Below are positions 7,503-16,650 of a stretch of DNA of 19,600 bases, piece after piece. How positions within the stretch are numbered: position 1 is the first letter of the stretch; every line of letters starts with the position of its first letter. The DNA is from Promethearchaeota archaeon. Lineage in GTDB: Archaea > Asgardarchaeota > Lokiarchaeia > Sigynarchaeales > SOKP01. The stretch is taken from contig JAEOTL010000174.1 in the NCBI GenBank assembly GCA_016839845.1, positions 1-19,600 of the forward strand, given 5' to 3'. Position numbers and translations under genes: made by a program. The notes beneath the pieces were generated by a model. It did not search any database. It was not told the origin of the DNA and saw only the letters and a list, made by a program, of their open reading frames with translations.

Positions 7503-7513
7503 GATATTTAATT
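7503..7513 (-). promoter_or_regulatory. Putative TATA-like element for the VOC gene
   Basis: The minus strand reads TTTTAATTAAATATCT about 50-60 bases before the VOC start. AT-rich surroundings make this a weak call. Confidence 0.3.
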
Positions 7514-7530
7514 AAAACAATTGTTGTTTT
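7514..7530 (-). terminator. Hairpin at the end of the UvrA operon
   Basis: AAAACAA-N3-TTGTTTT forms a 7-bp stem with a 3-base loop that begins at the stop codon of the cyclase-fold gene and ends in four T residues on the minus strand. It is AT-rich and therefore weak, but its placement between the operon end and the VOC gene fits a transcript end. Confidence 0.4.
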
Positions 7531-8564
7531 TAGAACCTTTTCTTTTTCTTAGGATAAGCTTGAAATGGTGTCCGAGGTTCTGCAGAAATCCAATCTACAT
7601 TTTCTTCTATGTGTGAAAGAGAACGCAATAAGTCAAAAGTTAACCATCGAGTAGCTTTTGGATGTGCGAGATAATCCCATAGTCCATATTCTCCTTGCTC
7701 AGATTTTATAAACTCGATAAAATCAGAAATCCTCTCATCATCTTTACTTGCACCCACTCTCCAGCAAAGACTTAATATATGTGCAATGTCAAATTTACCC
7801 ATAAATGTTACTTGTCCAAGAGACCTTTCTAATCCGATAAGTCGAGCAATCATGAAACCAAGATTATTCCTTAATTTAGTGTTTGTACCAAGTATTAGAT
7901 CGAGAGCTCGCTTCGCTTCATCACTTTTACTACGTAAGGGGTGATAAGCAAGACAGCTGAGAACTGCTGTTGTATTCGATCGACACCCCCATCTTGAATG
8001 TGCCAGACGGCGATATCCCGCAATCCCTCCATAATTACCTGCTGATAAACCAACAGGCCATCCACCATCTTCTAAACGTTCTCCCATTAACCATTCAAAA
8101 GCATTCTCAGTCCTTTCATCAGTTGAATATCCACACATAACCAATCCTAAGAGTGGAATTGCAGTCTGAACAGGCATCATTTGATATCCAATTTCTTCAT
8201 CAATAAGCAGTTTTTTACCCGGCATTGGCCAAGAACCATTCTTTTGCTGTTTTGAAAAAAGGAATTCTGCAGCTCTCTGCACTACTGGATGAGAATAATT
8301 AAATCCAAAATAACCAAGTCTTTGTAATGCCATAGATGTTATATGAAGGTTGTCGCTGGTAGTTATTCGATTTATACCAAATGAATCCCATGCTCCATTA
8401 GGTTTTTGAAGTTTGAATAAATCACTGACAAGTGGATCTGATTCTCTCATTTCTGATAATTCTTGAACTTCTTCTTCATCCTCAGGAAGATGTAACAATT
8501 CAGTTAAAATTAAATATCGTAAGCAAGGTGATGGATCAGTTAATAAAAGTGGAATCCAAGTCAC
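7530..8564 (-). CDS. Terpenoid-cyclase/prenyltransferase-fold (alpha-alpha toroid) repeat protein
   Basis: A 344-residue soluble protein with QW-like repeats of the squalene cyclase/prenyltransferase toroid: LQKPNGAW (52-59), KQQKNGSW (105-112), RLEDGGWP (163-170) and EQGEYGLWD (289-297). Each is followed by helices of the type TSMALQRLGYFG or NTTAVLSCLAYHP. The DxDD motif of cationic cyclases is not obvious and the length is about half that of squalene cyclases, so it is more likely a binding or small-substrate member than a sterol/hopene cyclase. It starts at GTG (8564) inside a GTGA overlap with the stop of the 1629-residue UvrA-like gene, behind the strong site GGAGGGAGG, which implies translational coupling. 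The C-terminus is very basic (YPKKKKRF). The coupling points to a shared process with the UvrA-like proteins. Confidence 0.75.
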   Translation of the reverse strand: MTWIPLLLTDPSPCLRYLILTELLHLPEDEEEVQELSEMRESDPLVSDLFKLQKPNGAWDSFGINRITTSDNLHITSMALQRLGYFGFNYSHPVVQRAAEFLFSKQQKNGSWPMPGKKLLIDEEIGYQMMPVQTAIPLLGLVMCGYSTDERTENAFEWLMGERLEDGGWPVGLSAGNYGGIAGYRRLAHSRWGCRSNTTAVLSCLAYHPLRSKSDEAKRALDLILGTNTKLRNNLGFMIARLIGLERSLGQVTFMGKFDIAHILSLCWRVGASKDDERISDFIEFIKSEQGEYGLWDYLAHPKATRWLTFDLLRSLSHIEENVDWISAEPRTPFQAYPKKKKRF

Positions 8565-11500
8565 AAGCCTCCCTCCAATACTTTTTTTAAATATGGTGCT
8601 GTTGGTGTATTTAGTTTAGCTAATTCTTCAGGAGGCCCTTTAGCAATGATTCGACCTCCATCAGGTCCTGCTCCGGGGCCTAGCTCTATGATCCAATCAC
8701 ATGATGCTAATATATGGGGATGATGTTCAATAATAACTACAGTATGACCATTATCAACTAAAAGGTGTAGAATATCAATTAATTTAGACAAGTCTTCTAA
8801 GTGTTGTCCAATAGTGGGTTCATCTAAAATATAAAATGTTTTTTTTATCGACTTTTTAGATAGTTCTTTCACAATTTTAAGCTTTTGAGCTTCACCTCCA
8901 GAGAGGGAGCGGGCGGGTTGATTCAACTGTAGATAACCTAATCCTACTTTTTTAGCATAATTTAATTTTGTAGCAATGGTTTCAAAATCTTTAAATAATT
9001 CATATGCTTCTTCAATAGTTAAATTATTTACTTCAGGCAGAGAAACTCCTTCAAAAGACACTTGCCAAGCTTCAGCTTGATAACCCGATCCCTTACATAT
9101 TTCGCAAGTTTCAATAATATCAGGTAAAAATTTCATGTCTAATTTAATAAAACCACGTCCATTACAAGCAGAACATCTATTTTTTAAATCTTTTTCAATT
9201 AGTCCTAAGATCTTAGCATCATCAGTTTCAGAATAAATTTTAATAATAGAATTTTCTAGTCCTAAAAATTTAAGAGGACTTCTAATTTTTGCCTTTGTTT
9301 GATCTATAAGTACTGTTTGTGGTAAAGTGCCCTCAATCTTTTCATATTCACCAGGCTCAATAGGTTCTCGAGATACTGATGTTGTATGCTTTATAGGTAC
9401 TAAAGCTCTTCCTAATGTGTCAATTAATAGTGTACTTTTTCCTGAACCTGAAACCCCACATAATCCTACTAATAAACCATGGGGAATCTCAATTAAATCA
9501 CCTTTTAGGTTATTTTCTATTGCTCCATAAATCTTTAACCATTTCTTAGGCTTTCGAGACTTCCTTAATATTTTAAATTTCTTTTTTCCACTCAACCAGT
9601 CTCCTGTAATAGTTTTAGCTTTTATAATTTCTTCTTGAGTTCCTTCAGCTACAATTTCACCACCATTGATTCCCGCTCCAGGTCCCATCTCAATTATATA
9701 ATCAGCAACCTCCATAAATAAAGGATCATGTTCAATGATGATGATTGTGTTTCCTTTATCACGTAATTCCATTAAAACTTTTAATACTGCTTTAAGCTCA
9801 GAAGGATGTAAACCCCTTGAGGGTTCATCAAGTAGAACTGTTAATGATGTTAAATCACTCCCTAATAATCCGGCTAATCGTACTCTCTGGGCTTCTCCTG
9901 CGGAAAGGCTCTCAGCAACGCGATTTAAATTAATATAACCCAATCCAGTTTTGGTTAGAAATTCTAAACGAGTTAAAATGATCTTAAAACTATTTATCAC
10001 AAAATCCGGGGTATTATCTTCAATTTTTACTTTATTTAGTGTTTTATAGAGTTCATTCAAAGGAATCTCACACATCTGAGGCATATTATACCCATACAGA
10101 GAGATTGTTAGATATTGGGGGCGTAATTTCATTCCATTACACTCAACACATATTTCCCTATCTGTGTATGTACCTCCAACATCCCAATCTCTTAACCAAT
10201 GCTTATAAAAACCTTGATATTTAATTATTCTCCTATTGACTTGCCCTTTTTTATTTTCAAATTCTACATCTAAAGGTTCTTTATCTCCATATAGAAATGC
10301 ATTTTTTGCTTCTTCTGACATTTCATTCCAAGGTGTAGAAGAGGGATCAAAGCCATAACGAGTTGCGAGAGTTTGAATTATATAATAGCCACCATTATAT
10401 GGTTTACATAGATATCCTTTTGGAAAAAACCCTGGTGAATACATAGCACCATTACATAAAGGTTTTTCAGGGTAGATTATTAACTTATTTGGATTAGGAA
10501 TTTGAAATGATCCTACTCCATGGCACTTAAGACAAGCTGCAGAGTAATTTGTAGAAATAAAATGTCTTGGTTTTGCAAGAGGTATTGAAATATTACAATT
10601 CTTGCAATACCATTTTTCCTCTCTTTCCATCCACTGATTACATTTAGGACAAGATTGATTCCCAATATATGAAAATATATTTGCTAAATGGAGAGTTATA
10701 TCAGTAACCCTTCCAATTGTATTTCGAAGGTTAAAAAACCACCCTTGTATTATTTTTTCAGGTATTATTAATGCTGTAATACCTAACCCTTGAATATTTT
10801 CTACTAGAGCTTCAGTACTTTCTTTAGTACTTTGACGTTCATACATTGACAAGGTTTCTAAATATCTACGTCTTGCTTCTGTCTCAAGTGTATCTATTAT
10901 TAGACTGGATTTACCTGATCCAGAAACTCCTGTGATTACAGTAAATTTCCTTTTTGGTATTTTAACATTTACATTCTTGAGATTATGAATGTAAGCGTTA
11001 TGAATGATAATGTTTTCTGAGCTTTCTCTATTCTTCTTTTCTTTTTCACTTAAAGGTTCCATAATATCTTCTATTTTTAAAGCTTGAGCAGTAAGAGATT
11101 CTTTTATATCCATAAATTTATTTAATGGACCTTGATAAATTATATCTCCACCTTTAGGTCCTGAATCTGGACCAAGATCTATAATCCAATCAGCAGCTCT
11201 AATTATATCAATATTATGTTCTACAATCACAATAGTTGCTCCAGCTTGGATTAACCTTTCTAAAATCGTTAATAATCCTGCTAAATCTTGAGGGTGTAAT
11301 CCTGTTGAAGGTTCATCAAGAATAATTAATTGATCTTTTAATGTCTTCCTTCCGAGATATTTTGATAATTTAATTCGCTGAGCTTCACCACCAGATAATG
11401 TTGGAGAGGGTTGACCAAGAGAGAGATATCCCAAACCTATATCATTAAGAGCATTTAACATTTGCCTTACAGAATTAAGATCTCCTAAAGATAATCTCTT

Positions 11501-13450
11501 TTCTTTATCAAAAATCCTTACAACTTCTGAAATTGGCATGTTATAGAATTCTGCAATAGAATATTCTTTATCTTCAAATTTAACCTTTTTAGCAAGAATC
11601 TCTTCAGTAAATCTCTGACCATTACAATCTGGACAAGTGATCCAATTAGAGGATAAATATCTCATTTTAATTTCAAGAGCACCCATTCCATTACATGTTG
11701 GACATTGGCCTTCTGAAGTATTGAATGAAAAATAGGTAGCTTTAAATCTTGTAGCCTTAGCAAAAAGTTTTCTAATAATTTCAGCAATCTTTGTATAAGT
11801 AGCAGGATTTGATCGAGGATTGTTCCCAATAGGTCCTTGATCTACCATGATAGGTTTCACTTTTAGACTGATAATTTTATTACAACCGACAGGCTCTTTT
11901 CCTTTTAATGTAGCAAATAGCACATCTTCTACTAATGTGCTTTTTCCTGAGCCAGATACGCCAGTGATAACTGTTAAACGGTTAAGGGGAATCTTAGCAT
12001 TAATATTTTTCAAATTATGCTTGTAAGCTTTCTCTATTGTCAAAAACAATTGAGGTTTAGCTCTATGTTTGGGGATTTTTACCTTTTCTTTTAAGCTGAA
12101 AAACTTGCCTGTGGGAGTTTCTGCCTTCCATAACTCAGCAGGAGTTCCTGTAAATATTATCTCGCCCCCATCTCTTCCCGCACCGGGACCAATATCTATA
12201 ACATTATCAGCATACATAGTAGCTTGCCGGTCATGTTCAATATAAATTATTGGACCTGCAAGATTCTGAAGCATGGGCAATAATCGTGCAACATCAGCTG
12301 GATGTTGGCCAATCGTCGGTTCATCAAGTATATGAGTTATATCTTCTAATTCACTCAATAATGCAATAGCTAGTCGAACTCTTTGAGATTCTCCTCTAGA
12401 TAAAGTAGGGGAAACGCGATTTAACGTTAAATAATCTAAACCTACAGAATTTAATGCTAGTAAACGTTTTCTAATTTCTTGAAATAATCTAATTGTAATC
12501 GGTATTTCTTCATTCGAGAAATAAGGAACTAATTCTCCTACTGATCTTGTTAATATTTCAGGAAATAATAATCCCTCCCAAATAACATTGGATGCAAATG
12601 GGTGATACCCTGTTTCATTACATTTCTTACACCCTTTTCCCTTACAATGGGGACAATTTTTCTTAAAATGTTTAGGTTCAAGTTCTACGAACCAAGTACC
12701 ACATTCCACACATGTAGGAACTCGAGAAATGATAGAATTTGTTGATTTCCCTTCAATAATTAATGAATTTGCACCTAATGAGGCAATAATTTGAACAATA
12801 CCCCGAATCTCGTTAATATTGGTGTTTTCAGTCACCTGACCAATTTGAATTTGAATATCGTGGGATTCCTTTGGATTTAATTTTGTTCTTATAGGTTTTC
12901 CGTCTATTAAAATTGCTTCCAGTCCAAATTCCTTTTTTAGAAGTTCAATTAAGGTTTTATGACTCCCTTTTACTTTCCTTACTAAGAGAGCAGAAATTTT
13001 TAATGATTCTTTTTTTCTTAATCCATCTAACTTGGCAATTATCTCATCTTCTCTTAGCACAGATAATTTAGTACCACATACATGACACTTTCTATCCCCA
13101 AATCTAGCATACAATATTTTTAATAGAGGAATAAGACCTATGGCAGATGCTAAGATGGAATTGGGATTTCTATTAAGAATATTCTGACCAAGGGCAATCG
13201 TAGGCCCTAAACCAGTTATAGATTTTACTTTTACTGGACTTTCTTTCATATCATCTTTATTGATAGAAAATGCTTCTAAAAATCTACGACGAGCTTCTTT
13301 ATACAATGTATCGAAAATCAGGGAGGTTTTACCAGATCCTGATACACCTGTTACTACCGTAAGTCCATCTTTGATGTCGACATCAATATTTTTTAGGTTA
13401 TTTTCTCGTGCACCTTGAATTTTGATTTCCATGGTTGTAAAAACATCCAT
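8561..13450 (-). CDS. Double-length UvrA-like ABC ATPase with four nucleotide-binding domains
   Basis: At 1629 residues this is about 1.7 times a normal UvrA (about 940) and carries two UvrA-like units in one chain. Walker A GVSGSGK[ST] occurs at about 35, 497, 841 and 1332. Signatures are LSRGE (350), LSGGE (685), LSAGE (1182) and LSGGE (1516). Walker B/D-loops are ILDEPTIGQH (374), ILDEPSTGLH (710), LLDEPSRGLH (1206) and ILDEPTIGQH (1541), each followed by IEH or VEH. Zinc cysteines include C122/C125, C247/C250 with C266/C269 and C274/C277, C583/C586 with C606/C609, and C1426/C1429 with C1449/C1452. Unit 1 keeps a region like the UvrB-binding domain (about 130-245) but almost no insertion domain; unit 2 is the reverse. 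UvrA dimers scan DNA for lesions; UvrA2/DrrC-type paralogues protect against DNA-binding drugs. It abuts the upstream UvrA-like stop directly (TAA then ATG). No clear ribosome site precedes it, and ATG at 13432 is an alternative start. Confidence 0.9.
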   Translation of the reverse strand: MDVFTTMEIKIQGARENNLKNIDVDIKDGLTVVTGVSGSGKTSLIFDTLYKEARRRFLEAFSINKDDMKESPVKVKSITGLGPTIALGQNILNRNPNSILASAIGLIPLLKILYARFGDRKCHVCGTKLSVLREDEIIAKLDGLRKKESLKISALLVRKVKGSHKTLIELLKKEFGLEAILIDGKPIRTKLNPKESHDIQIQIGQVTENTNINEIRGIVQIIASLGANSLIIEGKSTNSIISRVPTCVECGTWFVELEPKHFKKNCPHCKGKGCKKCNETGYHPFASNVIWEGLLFPEILTRSVGELVPYFSNEEIPITIRLFQEIRKRLLALNSVGLDYLTLNRVSPTLSRGESQRVRLAIALLSELEDITHILDEPTIGQHPADVARLLPMLQNLAGPIIYIEHDRQATMYADNVIDIGPGAGRDGGEIIFTGTPAELWKAETPTGKFFSLKEKVKIPKHRAKPQLFLTIEKAYKHNLKNINAKIPLNRLTVITGVSGSGKSTLVEDVLFATLKGKEPVGCNKIISLKVKPIMVDQGPIGNNPRSNPATYTKIAEIIRKLFAKATRFKATYFSFNTSEGQCPTCNGMGALEIKMRYLSSNWITCPDCNGQRFTEEILAKKVKFEDKEYSIAEFYNMPISEVVRIFDKEKRLSLGDLNSVRQMLNALNDIGLGYLSLGQPSPTLSGGEAQRIKLSKYLGRKTLKDQLIILDEPSTGLHPQDLAGLLTILERLIQAGATIVIVEHNIDIIRAADWIIDLGPDSGPKGGDIIYQGPLNKFMDIKESLTAQALKIEDIMEPLSEKEKKNRESSENIIIHNAYIHNLKNVNVKIPKRKFTVITGVSGSGKSSLIIDTLETEARRRYLETLSMYERQSTKESTEALVENIQGLGITALIIPEKIIQGWFFNLRNTIGRVTDITLHLANIFSYIGNQSCPKCNQWMEREEKWYCKNCNISIPLAKPRHFISTNYSAACLKCHGVGSFQIPNPNKLIIYPEKPLCNGAMYSPGFFPKGYLCKPYNGGYYIIQTLATRYGFDPSSTPWNEMSEEAKNAFLYGDKEPLDVEFENKKGQVNRRIIKYQGFYKHWLRDWDVGGTYTDREICVECNGMKLRPQYLTISLYGYNMPQMCEIPLNELYKTLNKVKIEDNTPDFVINSFKIILTRLEFLTKTGLGYINLNRVAESLSAGEAQRVRLAGLLGSDLTSLTVLLDEPSRGLHPSELKAVLKVLMELRDKGNTIIIIEHDPLFMEVADYIIEMGPGAGINGGEIVAEGTQEEIIKAKTITGDWLSGKKKFKILRKSRKPKKWLKIYGAIENNLKGDLIEIPHGLLVGLCGVSGSGKSTLLIDTLGRALVPIKHTTSVSREPIEPGEYEKIEGTLPQTVLIDQTKAKIRSPLKFLGLENSIIKIYSETDDAKILGLIEKDLKNRCSACNGRGFIKLDMKFLPDIIETCEICKGSGYQAEAWQVSFEGVSLPEVNNLTIEEAYELFKDFETIATKLNYAKKVGLGYLQLNQPARSLSGGEAQKLKIVKELSKKSIKKTFYILDEPTIGQHLEDLSKLIDILHLLVDNGHTVVIIEHHPHILASCDWIIELGPGAGPDGGRIIAKGPPEELAKLNTPTAPYLKKVLEGGL

Positions 13451-15958
13451 TTAATTAAGATAAGGCCCAGTTTTAGACTTTTTGTTCAATTTTATGTTAT
13501 TTGGAGTACCCTTAGCGATTATCTCGCCTCCTTTGGGACCTCCCTCAGGACCTAATTCAATAAGATAATCGCAATATGAAAGAATCTCGGGATCATGTTC
13601 TATTATCAGAACCGAACTTCCTTCTTGAACTAATTTTTCTAGTAATTCCATTAATTTAACAGCATCAAAGAATGATAAACCAACTGTTGGTTCATCTAAA
13701 ATATAAAGAGATTTACCTTTTCTTACTTTTCCTAATTCTTTTGCCAATTTTACTCTTTGTGCTTCTCCTCCACTGAGGGTAGGAGCGGGTTGTCCAAGCT
13801 CAATATATCCCATTCCAATCTCATCCAATATCTTTAATACTTTTGAGATGCTCTCCTGTGATTTGAATAATTCTGCAGCTTCTTTAACAGTCATTTCTAA
13901 GACATTTGATATAGATTTTCCTTTATACTTGACTTCCAAAATCTCTGGTTTATATCTTAATCCTTTACATTCTTTACATGGAATTTCGAAACTAGTGAGG
14001 AATGAGACTTGAAGATCTTGAACCCCTTGACCTTTACAAACAGGACAACGTCCACGGTCGGAATTATAGGAAAAGTGTCCTGCAGTGTATTTTCGTTTCT
14101 TAGATTCACCAGTCTTTGCAAATAAGTTACGAATCTTATCCCATATCCCTATATATGAACAAGGTGTTGAGGTTCTTACACGTGATATGGGTTTTTGATT
14201 GACAACAACGACCCCATCAATATTTTCCCATCCTTCTACTTGTCCAGAATATTCTAAAAGATCTCCACCATTTTCTTCCTCCTCTTGCCCATTTTCTCCC
14301 TTCATTTTATTCTGATTTTTTGCTTTTCTTTTAAAGTAAGGCTTTAATAAGGGAACTAATGTATCTAAAATAAGAGAGCTTTTTCCAGAACCAGAAACGC
14401 CTGCAATACCCACCATTAGCCCTAATGGAAATTTAGCAGTTATGTCTTTCAAATTGTTTGTATTAGCATTCTTTAATATTAGATATTTTGTATCGTCATC
14501 TGTTTCCCTATTTATATCAGAGCTTTTTTCAGGTAATGAGATACTACCAGCTAAATACTGTCCTGTATATGATTTTTTAATCATTTTAATTCCTTCAAGT
14601 GATCCTTGATACACAATTTCACCTCCATCAACACCGGCACCTGGACCAATATCAATTATCTCATCTGCTAGTTCTATGAATCTCTTATCATGTTCTACAA
14701 TAATAACAGTATTACCCAATTCCTTTAACTGTTGTAAAATATGAACTAAAGAATCTTTCTCTTGTTCATGTAAACTCATACTGGGCTCATCTAGAATATA
14801 TATCAATGAATCCAGCCCTCCATCTAAATGGGTCATCAATGAAAGCCTTTGCAACTCTCCACCACTTAGTGTAGGTAAGGATCGGTGTAAGTGTAAGTAA
14901 GATAATCCCACATTTATCATTCGATTTAAACCTTGATTGATATTTTCAAGTATTGATCTCCCTTGGGGACTTCTTATATCTTCATTGGATAAAGACTCAC
15001 AAAATTCTTTCAACTCATCAATTGTCATTATTGCGAGTTCTCCAATATGTTTATCTGCAATTTTTATTTCGCGGGCTTCTTCATTCACACGAAATCCATG
15101 ACATTCTTCGCACTTTTTCTTAGACATATACTCCTTAGTAATTTTAATCTTTCTATACGCACTTTTACCATCTGTCATCGCGCGTTCCATATGGGGGATA
15201 ATCCCCTCAAATACTCTTTCTAATTCCCCTTGAAATGATTTGGATTCCCACCAAAACTTGAACTTTTTTCCCTTACTACCATAGATATATAAGTCCTTAA
15301 TCTCTTGTGGTAAGTCCTTGTAAGGAGTATTAATTTCAAAATCAAAGAAATTAGGAAGTTGTTCCACAAATCTTATCTGATCTGCAAAGCACCCAGAACC
15401 AGCCTTAGTAATCTGCTTTAAATTTCTATTGTAATCTTGAACGATCATTTCTTCAGTAAAATGCATTTCATATCCACGACCTTTACATGCTAAGCACATC
15501 CCTGAAGGTTCGTTAAAAGAGAAATGTTTGATTTGCTTACGCTCGACCATCATCCCGCATAAATCGCATTCTAGAGTCGATTGATTTACTGGTTCTTTAC
15601 AAATTGGACAGATAAGAATACCCTCAGTTGCATATATCATCCGGATTAATCCATATATTCCTGTTTTTGTACCTACTGTTGATCGTGGGTTGAACGCTCT
15701 TGTAGTTCTTTGTTCCACTGCCACGGTTGGGCTTAATCCTTCAATCATATCAAAAGGTTTCTCATCTTCAAACTTGGGGGGGAATCCAATGGATTGAAGA
15801 TATCGATTCATCCCTTCATCAAATATAATATCAAACGCCAAACTAGACTTTCCTGACCCAGATACTCCTGTAATGAGGATAATTTTTCCCTTTGGTATAT
15901 TTACATTTATATCCTTTAAATTATGAATTCTTGCTCCAACTATCTTTATTTCATTCAA
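13451..15958 (-). CDS. UvrA-like ABC ATPase, UvrA2/DrrC-like short form
   Basis: An 835-residue two-domain UvrA relative. Walker A GVSGSGKS is at 31-38 and 520-527, LSGGE at 364-368 and 728-732, and Walker B ILDEPSMSLH (388) and ILDEPTVGLS (753). FNPRSTVGTKTGIYGLIRMIYA (89-110) is the conserved UvrA segment after Walker A. Zinc pairs are C117/C120 with C131/C134, C155/C158, C283/C286, C638/C641 and C661/C664. The long UvrB-binding insertion after the first zinc pair is missing, as in UvrA2 and drug-resistance paralogues, while the insertion domain (about 160-300) is present. An acidic and Lys-rich linker at about 543-570 is unusual. D-loop changes: SMSLH has Ser for the usual Gly, and the second site lacks the usual His (GLS). 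Start is TTG 15958 with AAGGAG 11 bases upstream. The stop touches the start of the double UvrA-like gene, so the two products probably act together. Confidence 0.9.
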   Translation of the reverse strand: MNEIKIVGARIHNLKDINVNIPKGKIILITGVSGSGKSSLAFDIIFDEGMNRYLQSIGFPPKFEDEKPFDMIEGLSPTVAVEQRTTRAFNPRSTVGTKTGIYGLIRMIYATEGILICPICKEPVNQSTLECDLCGMMVERKQIKHFSFNEPSGMCLACKGRGYEMHFTEEMIVQDYNRNLKQITKAGSGCFADQIRFVEQLPNFFDFEINTPYKDLPQEIKDLYIYGSKGKKFKFWWESKSFQGELERVFEGIIPHMERAMTDGKSAYRKIKITKEYMSKKKCEECHGFRVNEEAREIKIADKHIGELAIMTIDELKEFCESLSNEDIRSPQGRSILENINQGLNRMINVGLSYLHLHRSLPTLSGGELQRLSLMTHLDGGLDSLIYILDEPSMSLHEQEKDSLVHILQQLKELGNTVIIVEHDKRFIELADEIIDIGPGAGVDGGEIVYQGSLEGIKMIKKSYTGQYLAGSISLPEKSSDINRETDDDTKYLILKNANTNNLKDITAKFPLGLMVGIAGVSGSGKSSLILDTLVPLLKPYFKRKAKNQNKMKGENGQEEEENGGDLLEYSGQVEGWENIDGVVVVNQKPISRVRTSTPCSYIGIWDKIRNLFAKTGESKKRKYTAGHFSYNSDRGRCPVCKGQGVQDLQVSFLTSFEIPCKECKGLRYKPEILEVKYKGKSISNVLEMTVKEAAELFKSQESISKVLKILDEIGMGYIELGQPAPTLSGGEAQRVKLAKELGKVRKGKSLYILDEPTVGLSFFDAVKLMELLEKLVQEGSSVLIIEHDPEILSYCDYLIELGPEGGPKGGEIIAKGTPNNIKLNKKSKTGPYLN

Positions 15959-15974
15959 ATTTTATCTTACTCCT

Positions 15975-16634
15975 TTATTTTTTTTTTAAAATATAATGCG
16001 CACAATCAAATTCCTTAGGATTAGTCTTCACCATCCTAATTTCTGCCTCGATGGCATTAATATTATTAATAAGGTCGGAATTCTCTTTTCCTTCACGGAT
16101 CTCCTTGATTTTTTTTTCCAATGGCTCATAATATTCAGTCCACCAGCAACCCTCAGGCCAATTTAATTGTTTTATAAGTTTAAATCCACAATTGGTTATC
16201 AAATCTTGATTTTTATCCATATCCTTAATTCCTTGTCCAAGCACTAAATACCCTCCGACCTTGAGGATGCGATGGCACGCTTTGAAACTTTTCTTAAAAC
16301 CAATCATCTGAACAACGCCTGCTTCCCAGATTAGGTCAAAATAGTTATCTGGGAAATCATTCTTTAAAAAATCCATTCTTTTAGTTCTAATTCTTTTTAT
16401 TAGGTTTCTTTCTACTATCTTTTTATTCAATTGATCTATAAGATCTTGGTCAATATCTATCGAAATGATATCCCAATTAGTAAGGTTCGTAAGCTCCATG
16501 GTTAGAAGACCAGACCCACAACCTAAATCAAGTACTTTCGGGTTCTCCATCTTTGGAAGTAATTTAAATGCCTCTCTCATGTATTTAAGAAAGTTTGCCC
16601 TCAATTTTTGTGTATAGGGTTCTTTATATGACAT
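15975..16634 (-). CDS. Class I SAM-dependent methyltransferase
   Basis: A 219-residue Rossmann-fold methyltransferase. Motif I is VLDLGCGSG (34-42), the acidic end of strand 2 is ISIDID (about 57-62), the motif II region is FPDNYFDLIWEAGVVQMI, and the motif III-like segment is ILKVGGYLVLGQG. The C-terminal part has a WPEGCWWTEYYEPL segment rich in aromatics that could form a substrate pocket, then a charged helical tail ending AHYILKKK. It belongs to the methyltransferase 11/25-like group that acts on small molecules; the substrate is unknown. ATG 16634 has AAGGAA about 10 bases upstream. It lies 16 bases after the DUF3795 gene and 16 bases before the UvrA-like gene, whose ribosome site overlaps this stop codon, so it belongs to the same operon. 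Confidence 0.88.
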   Translation of the reverse strand: MSYKEPYTQKLRANFLKYMREAFKLLPKMENPKVLDLGCGSGLLTMELTNLTNWDIISIDIDQDLIDQLNKKIVERNLIKRIRTKRMDFLKNDFPDNYFDLIWEAGVVQMIGFKKSFKACHRILKVGGYLVLGQGIKDMDKNQDLITNCGFKLIKQLNWPEGCWWTEYYEPLEKKIKEIREGKENSDLINNINAIEAEIRMVKTNPKEFDCAHYILKKK

Positions 16635-16650
16635 TTTATTTATTTCCTTA

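Noticed and set aside
9327..10224. Three plus-strand open frames inside the double UvrA gene
   Set aside because: They lie opposite well-conserved UvrA motifs and encode nothing recognisable.
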